Source: Candidatus Latescibacterota bacterium | Lineage (GTDB): Bacteria > JAAXHH01 > JABIQT01 | Assembly (NCBI GenBank): GCA_018667995.1 | Contig: JABIQT010000311.1 | Span: 1-19,536, forward strand | Reading direction: 5' to 3' | Length of the DNA stretch: 19,536 bases | Shown here: one piece after another, positions 16,403 through 19,536 of the stretch | How positions within the stretch are numbered: the stretch's first letter is position 1 | Layout: the number at the start of each line of letters is the position of its first letter | Notes under the pieces: model-generated | Told to the model about the DNA's origin: nothing | Databases searched by the model: none | Seen by the model: only the letters and a program-made list of their open reading frames with translations | Translations under genes and position numbers: made by a program

Positions 16403-17335
16403 TCAGCTGCCTTCGTATGGCACCGCAACACCCTCCACAGTCTCGGGAGCGTCCATTTCAGGCGTCATGAATATATGTCGCCCTTTAGCCTCACCGGTAT
16501 TTCCCGAATAGTGAGAACCGTCTGCTCCCATGGCGATGACATTCACGCCCCCGATTCGTTGGGCAGTAAGCTCATTGAGATCTTTGGTCGCCTCGGTCGT
16601 TGCCTCCACAAGCGTCATGCCTGTCTTGAGGTAAGTCACCAGACTACGCGCAGTACCGGCGCGAATGCACAACTCACCCGTACCGGTGCACGCCGCCGCA
16701 CCATAGCGATTGTCGGCATATCCGCCTGCGCTGATCACCGGTGAGTCACCCAGCCGTCCCGGGTACTTCCAGCCCCATCCGCTGGTACTGACGCCCACAC
16801 AGATGTCTCCGTTTCCGTCGCGAGCTATGAAGTTTGTGGTTCCTCCCGCCTTCTGAGGATCCACAGCCAGGTGACTCAGTTTCCACAGTTCGGTCGAGTC
16901 ATGAAGGGTGTTCGGATCGTCAATATCGAGTTTCTCCCGAATGTATTTCTCGTATATATCTCTCATCTCGGGATCTTCGTAGGTGCTCTTGGCATGGCCC
17001 ATTTCACTGGCGAACCTCTCGGCACCCTCCGCAACCAGGAATACATGAATGAGCTTTTCCATGACCCCACGTGCGACAGAAATCGGATGATCGTACCCTT
17101 TGATGGCACCTACGGCGCCTACATTCCGGGTTCGACCGTCCATGATCAAGGCGTCCAATTCGGCGACCCCCAGAATGTTCGGATAACCGTGAATGCCCAC
17201 ACTTCGATCCTTACGGTTCAGTTCTACCTCTCTAATTCCAATTTCTACGGCGTCAACTGCTGTTTTGCCCTGCTTGAGTGCTTCTGTGGCCTGGCAGATT
17301 CCTACATCGCCATTGCTCGTAGCCATAACTATCAT
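16403..17335 (-). CDS. Glycosylasparaginase-type Ntn hydrolase (N4-(beta-N-acetylglucosaminyl)-L-asparaginase family)
   Basis: 310-residue self-cleaving N-terminal nucleophile hydrolase. The predicted autocleavage site precedes T166 in AGGTTNFIARDG, giving an alpha chain of about 165 and a beta chain of about 145 residues. Compared with the Flavobacterium enzyme, the nucleophile T152 maps to T166, and the substrate residues R180, D183, T203 and G204 map to R194, D197 (YPGRLGDSP), T217 and G218, all at a constant offset of 14. The usual HDT before cleavage is GGT here, which also resembles isoaspartyl peptidases. Glycosylasparaginases hydrolyse the GlcNAc-Asn bond left from N-glycoproteins. 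No signal peptide is seen, unlike lysosomal or periplasmic forms. The ATG at 17335 has AGGAG six nt upstream. Glycan role is plausible beside a fucosidase; dipeptide hydrolysis is the alternative. Confidence 0.88.
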   Translation of the reverse strand: MIVMATSNGDVGICQATEALKQGKTAVDAVEIGIREVELNRKDRSVGIHGYPNILGVAELDALIMDGRTRNVGAVGAIKGYDHPISVARGVMEKLIHVFLVAEGAERFASEMGHAKSTYEDPEMRDIYEKYIREKLDIDDPNTLHDSTELWKLSHLAVDPQKAGGTTNFIARDGNGDICVGVSTSGWGWKYPGRLGDSPVISAGGYADNRYGAAACTGTGELCIRAGTARSLVTYLKTGMTLVEATTEATKDLNELTAQRIGGVNVIAMGADGSHYSGNTGEAKGRHIFMTPEMDAPETVEGVAVPYEGS

Positions 17336-17373
17336 CTTGAGCTCCTGTTAGTTCGGCAAAAGCCGTTACTTGC

Positions 17374-17391
17374 ACGGTTAAATTAGACCGT
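17374..17391. promoter_or_regulatory. Operator-like palindrome upstream of the asparaginase gene
   Basis: ACGGT and ACCGT form an inverted repeat around an AT-rich 8-bp centre (ACGGTTAAATTAGACCGT), centred 47 bp before the asparaginase start. A second small inverted repeat, CGGC-AAAA-GCCG, lies at 17354-17365 in the same leader. Dyads of this size and position are typical of repressor sites, but only five bases per arm match and no regulator is encoded nearby. Confidence 0.25.
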
Positions 17392-17534
17392 TGGAATATG
17401 CCCGGTCCCATGTGTAAAGCAAGGATTTTTCAAGAGCATTCCGAGTCGATGAAATGCGACGTTCACCACGTAGATCGAGCATCTATCTGTGGTAAGAATC
17501 GATTTGATACAACGGTAATCCTGGTGCAGGAATC

Positions 17535-18686
17535 TTACCCCGTTTTCCAGCGTCTCTCGCTTGACCGGTACTTGCTCTCATACATGGGCTCATCAATCTC
17601 CAGGCCCCAGCCTGGCATGTCGGAGACCGTATGTGCCCCATTCGCAAATGTGAATCCGGTGGGGCGATAGGCGTCAGGTTCATAGGCAGGTACTTCGTTA
17701 GTGAGGAAATTCGGAATGGCCTTCGCCAGGTGGGCCGTAGCATATACGGCGAATCGAGATGCCCATGTATGTGGTGCGCTCTGCAATTCATAGCGGTCGC
17801 ACATATCCGCCAGTTGCCACCATGCACTCAAGCCGATAGTGGTGGTGTCGAGTTGTACCACATCGATCAGTCTTTGCTCTATAAATGGATAGAGGGGACT
17901 AGGCTCCGACAGCGTTTCCCCGTCGGCAATCAGAGTGTCCAGTCCACGGCGTTCGAGGAACGTTCGAAATCTTGAGTAGTCCTCAATGGTTTCCGGAAAC
18001 ATCTCTTCGGCCCAGAATATATCCTGATCGCCAACAAGGTCCATAAGCGTCTCCGCGCCCTCCACATCGAATCCATTGTTGCCGTCGATCATCAGTTTTG
18101 TGCCCGGACCGATGATCTGCCGGACGAGGCGAATAGCTTGCACATCACGATCGAGTCCCTCTTTGGGCGGCATCCACATGTGCCCTCTGCCGACCTTCAT
18201 TTTGATGGCGTTAAATCCGGCCTCCATACTCTGGGCCGTTTCCTCTTCAATGCGCTTGAGGCCCTGGTCGGGATAGAGGATATCGCAAAAGTACAGACCA
18301 CCATCATAGGCTTCAACAACGTCGCGCCGGCTCTCTCCGAGCAATGCATACACGGGCTTACCCGTGATCTTCCCGATCAGATCCCAGAGCGCGTGCTCGA
18401 TTCCGTAGAGCACGATACCATTTTGGGGGTCAAGAAGCGATATGGGATTGGCACCCAGTGCTGGGGCTATTTCGTGTTCCTCAATGGCATTTGCATCTGC
18501 GCGGGTGACGCCAAAGCCTTCATGGCCGGAGTTCGTAAAGACCCGGACCAGGCGTTCTTTAGACGTGATACCGTGGTTGTCTTTTCGGGCGTTCCGTCCG
18601 ATCATTTTAGGGCTGGTATTCACTATCTCTGTATGAGTGATGCTTGAGATAGTTACATCGTCTGGAAATTCCGGTATCGTGAACAT
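17535..18686 (-). CDS. Mandelate racemase/muconate lactonizing enzyme family protein
   Basis: 383-residue enolase-superfamily enzyme of the MR subgroup, which abstracts the alpha proton of a carboxylate, most often to dehydrate a sugar acid. Numbering from 18686: the KxK base K162/K164 (AIKMKVGRG), Mg ligands D201 (LMIDGNNG), E227 (WAEEMFP) and E257 (IADGETLS), and H306 (SAPHTW) on the opposite face. The N-terminal cap ends in EHALWDLIGKITGKPVY. The ATG at 18686 is chosen because GGGAGG sits 6 nt upstream; the frame is open to a TTG at 18710, but that codon precedes the ribosome site. It starts 68 bp after the membrane transporter gene, so the two are probably co-expressed and the transporter may import its substrate. 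Candidates include L-fuconate, galactonate or another aldonate; sequence alone does not decide. Confidence 0.9.
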   Translation of the reverse strand: MFTIPEFPDDVTISSITHTEIVNTSPKMIGRNARKDNHGITSKERLVRVFTNSGHEGFGVTRADANAIEEHEIAPALGANPISLLDPQNGIVLYGIEHALWDLIGKITGKPVYALLGESRRDVVEAYDGGLYFCDILYPDQGLKRIEEETAQSMEAGFNAIKMKVGRGHMWMPPKEGLDRDVQAIRLVRQIIGPGTKLMIDGNNGFDVEGAETLMDLVGDQDIFWAEEMFPETIEDYSRFRTFLERRGLDTLIADGETLSEPSPLYPFIEQRLIDVVQLDTTTIGLSAWWQLADMCDRYELQSAPHTWASRFAVYATAHLAKAIPNFLTNEVPAYEPDAYRPTGFTFANGAHTVSDMPGWGLEIDEPMYESKYRSSERRWKTG

Positions 18687-18754
18687 GATTTCCTCCCTTG
18701 TTAGTTCCAAAGCTGAATTCGCCCCATGGCCAATTCTTCATCGAACAGACGTAC

Positions 18755-19536
18755 TTACCATCCATGTACCCAGTGGCCCTGACCGGGGAACCAGATACTG
18801 TCCACGAAGGCGGAGGCGCCTATACTTGTGGCATATCCTACCAGCAACCCGAGAAAGAAAGGCTGTATTTTGCGGAAAAGACCGATTCCACCAATGCGCA
18901 GGATGAGCAGTTTGATCAGCCATGCGAGAAATGCGCTGAACTGAAAGATCCGCACCCCCTGTGTGTTTTGGAAGGCGAGCCCAACGGGGTGCAGCGGCCA
19001 CCAGGAAAGATGGGCTCGCAAAGCGGCCATAGAAAGGACTTCCCCCATGCCGGCCAACCATACCATCAACTTGGAGAAATCGGGAGCGGTACGTGCGGCT
19101 GGGTTTATATCCGAGTGGAGGGTATAGAAGACGTTGGTATTGCCAGTCACGAGGGTATAAGTGCCCAAGGTGACGCCTCCTTCTGTGTAGCAGAGGTGCA
19201 GAATATATGCGAATGAGGCGCCCACGCCCGCGGCAATGGCAATCCAGATGGAAGGTAGTAGTCGGTGACCGTTTGCCGCATTGGCCATCAGTTTTACGTA
19301 ATGGGGTAACATGGGTATGCCAAGGAGCCTACTTCCTCCCACAAATGCCCCGCTGTTATGCAACTGAATACCAATTAGCTGTTCGTTTGTAAGACCTGCT
19401 GTTCCCATGAGTGTCTTCGTGAGACCGCCTCCGTTGACATCTGGTGGGAACAGGTAGGCGAAGCCGCTAGCGGCGAGAAACTTCGTAACTGCGAAGTAGG
19501 CCAGGCACATGAGAATCGAGGTAACAAAAGCGATGA
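18755..19536 (-). CDS. DUF6785/DUF6784-type (OPT-like) membrane protein, partial
   Basis: The frame stays open to the right edge with no start needed, so this is the C-terminal 260 residues of a protein that usually exceeds 600. About six hydrophobic segments are visible. The C-terminal signature WWPLHPVGLAF, then FLAWLIKLLILRIGG and PFFLGLLVG, is what I recognise as the DUF6784 end of DUF6785 proteins, which are distantly related to oligopeptide transporters. A loop of about 30 residues (TEGGVTLGTYTLVTG and onward) separates the helices. The gene lies directly upstream of a mandelate-racemase-like gene, and such transporters are recurrently found in carbohydrate or carboxylate gene clusters. 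Substrate unknown; the family name rests on remembered patterns, so certainty is moderate, but an integral membrane protein is clear. Confidence 0.7.
   Translation of the reverse strand, partial: IAFVTSILMCLAYFAVTKFLAASGFAYLFPPDVNGGGLTKTLMGTAGLTNEQLIGIQLHNSGAFVGGSRLLGIPMLPHYVKLMANAANGHRLLPSIWIAIAAGVGASFAYILHLCYTEGGVTLGTYTLVTGNTNVFYTLHSDINPAARTAPDFSKLMVWLAGMGEVLSMAALRAHLSWWPLHPVGLAFQNTQGVRIFQFSAFLAWLIKLLILRIGGIGLFRKIQPFFLGLLVGYATSIGASAFVDSIWFPGQGHWVHGW

Noticed and set aside
18698-19216. 172-residue plus-strand frame
   Set aside because: Antisense to the transporter gene and without hydrophobic or domain pattern of its own.

Overview
This 19.5 kb stretch is dense bacterial coding DNA. All seventeen protein genes lie on the minus strand, so transcription runs from high to low coordinates. 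No gene-free gap reaches 300 bases (the longest is about 210). I see no rRNA, tRNA, CRISPR array, transposase, integrase or phage gene. The family mix is a catabolic one: two enolase-superfamily dehydratase-like enzymes, a phytanoyl-CoA-type dioxygenase, GH29 and GH172 glycosidases, an OPT-like DUF6785 membrane protein and a TolB-type propeller. In my experience this mix is typical of Poribacteria, Latescibacterota and Planctomycetota-like heterotrophs. That is inference from gene content; no marker gene is present, so no phylum can be assigned.

Layout in the direction of transcription (right to left). (a) 19536-18755: C-terminal part of a large DUF6785-type membrane transporter, cut by the window edge. 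(b) 18686-17535: a mandelate racemase/muconate lactonizing enzyme, probably co-transcribed with the transporter. (c) 17335-15226: a glycosylasparaginase-type Ntn hydrolase followed tightly by a TolB/oligogalacturonate-lyase-like propeller. (d) 15012-12403: a phosphoglycolate-phosphatase-like HAD hydrolase and a tandem metallo-beta-lactamase protein. (e) 12247-9292: a GH172 (DUF2961) protein, a phytanoyl-CoA dioxygenase-like enzyme and an SDR dehydrogenase. (f) 9160-7955: a ManD/RspA-type sugar-acid dehydratase ending at a perfect 13-bp hairpin. (g) 7878-7453: a small RDD membrane protein. (h) 7400-6171: a GH29 alpha-L-fucosidase. (i) 5973-3118: an organophosphate:phosphate antiporter-like MFS protein and a Tat-exported PhoX-like protein. 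(j) 3021-733: hpd and hmgA, the first two ring-cleavage steps of tyrosine degradation. (k) 581-1: the N-terminal three quarters of an HpcH/HpaI aldolase, cut by the left edge.

How the parts may work together. The glycosidases (GH29, GH172), the asparaginase and the propeller lack recognisable signal peptides, so they would act on imported material in the cytoplasm. Sugar (probably fucose-like) could be oxidised by the SDR, dehydrated by an enolase-superfamily enzyme and cleaved by the HpcH/HpaI aldolase. This oxidative sugar-acid route is a hypothesis and no step is proven by sequence. The PhoX-like protein and the OPA-type antiporter look like a phosphoester release-and-uptake pair. Tyrosine catabolism is the only pathway segment whose chemistry is secure, and its last two enzymes (maleylacetoacetate isomerase and fumarylacetoacetase) are not in the window. 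No transcription factor is encoded here. I found no overtly novel defence or mobile system. The most unusual item is the two-domain MBL protein, whose first domain has lost key metal ligands.
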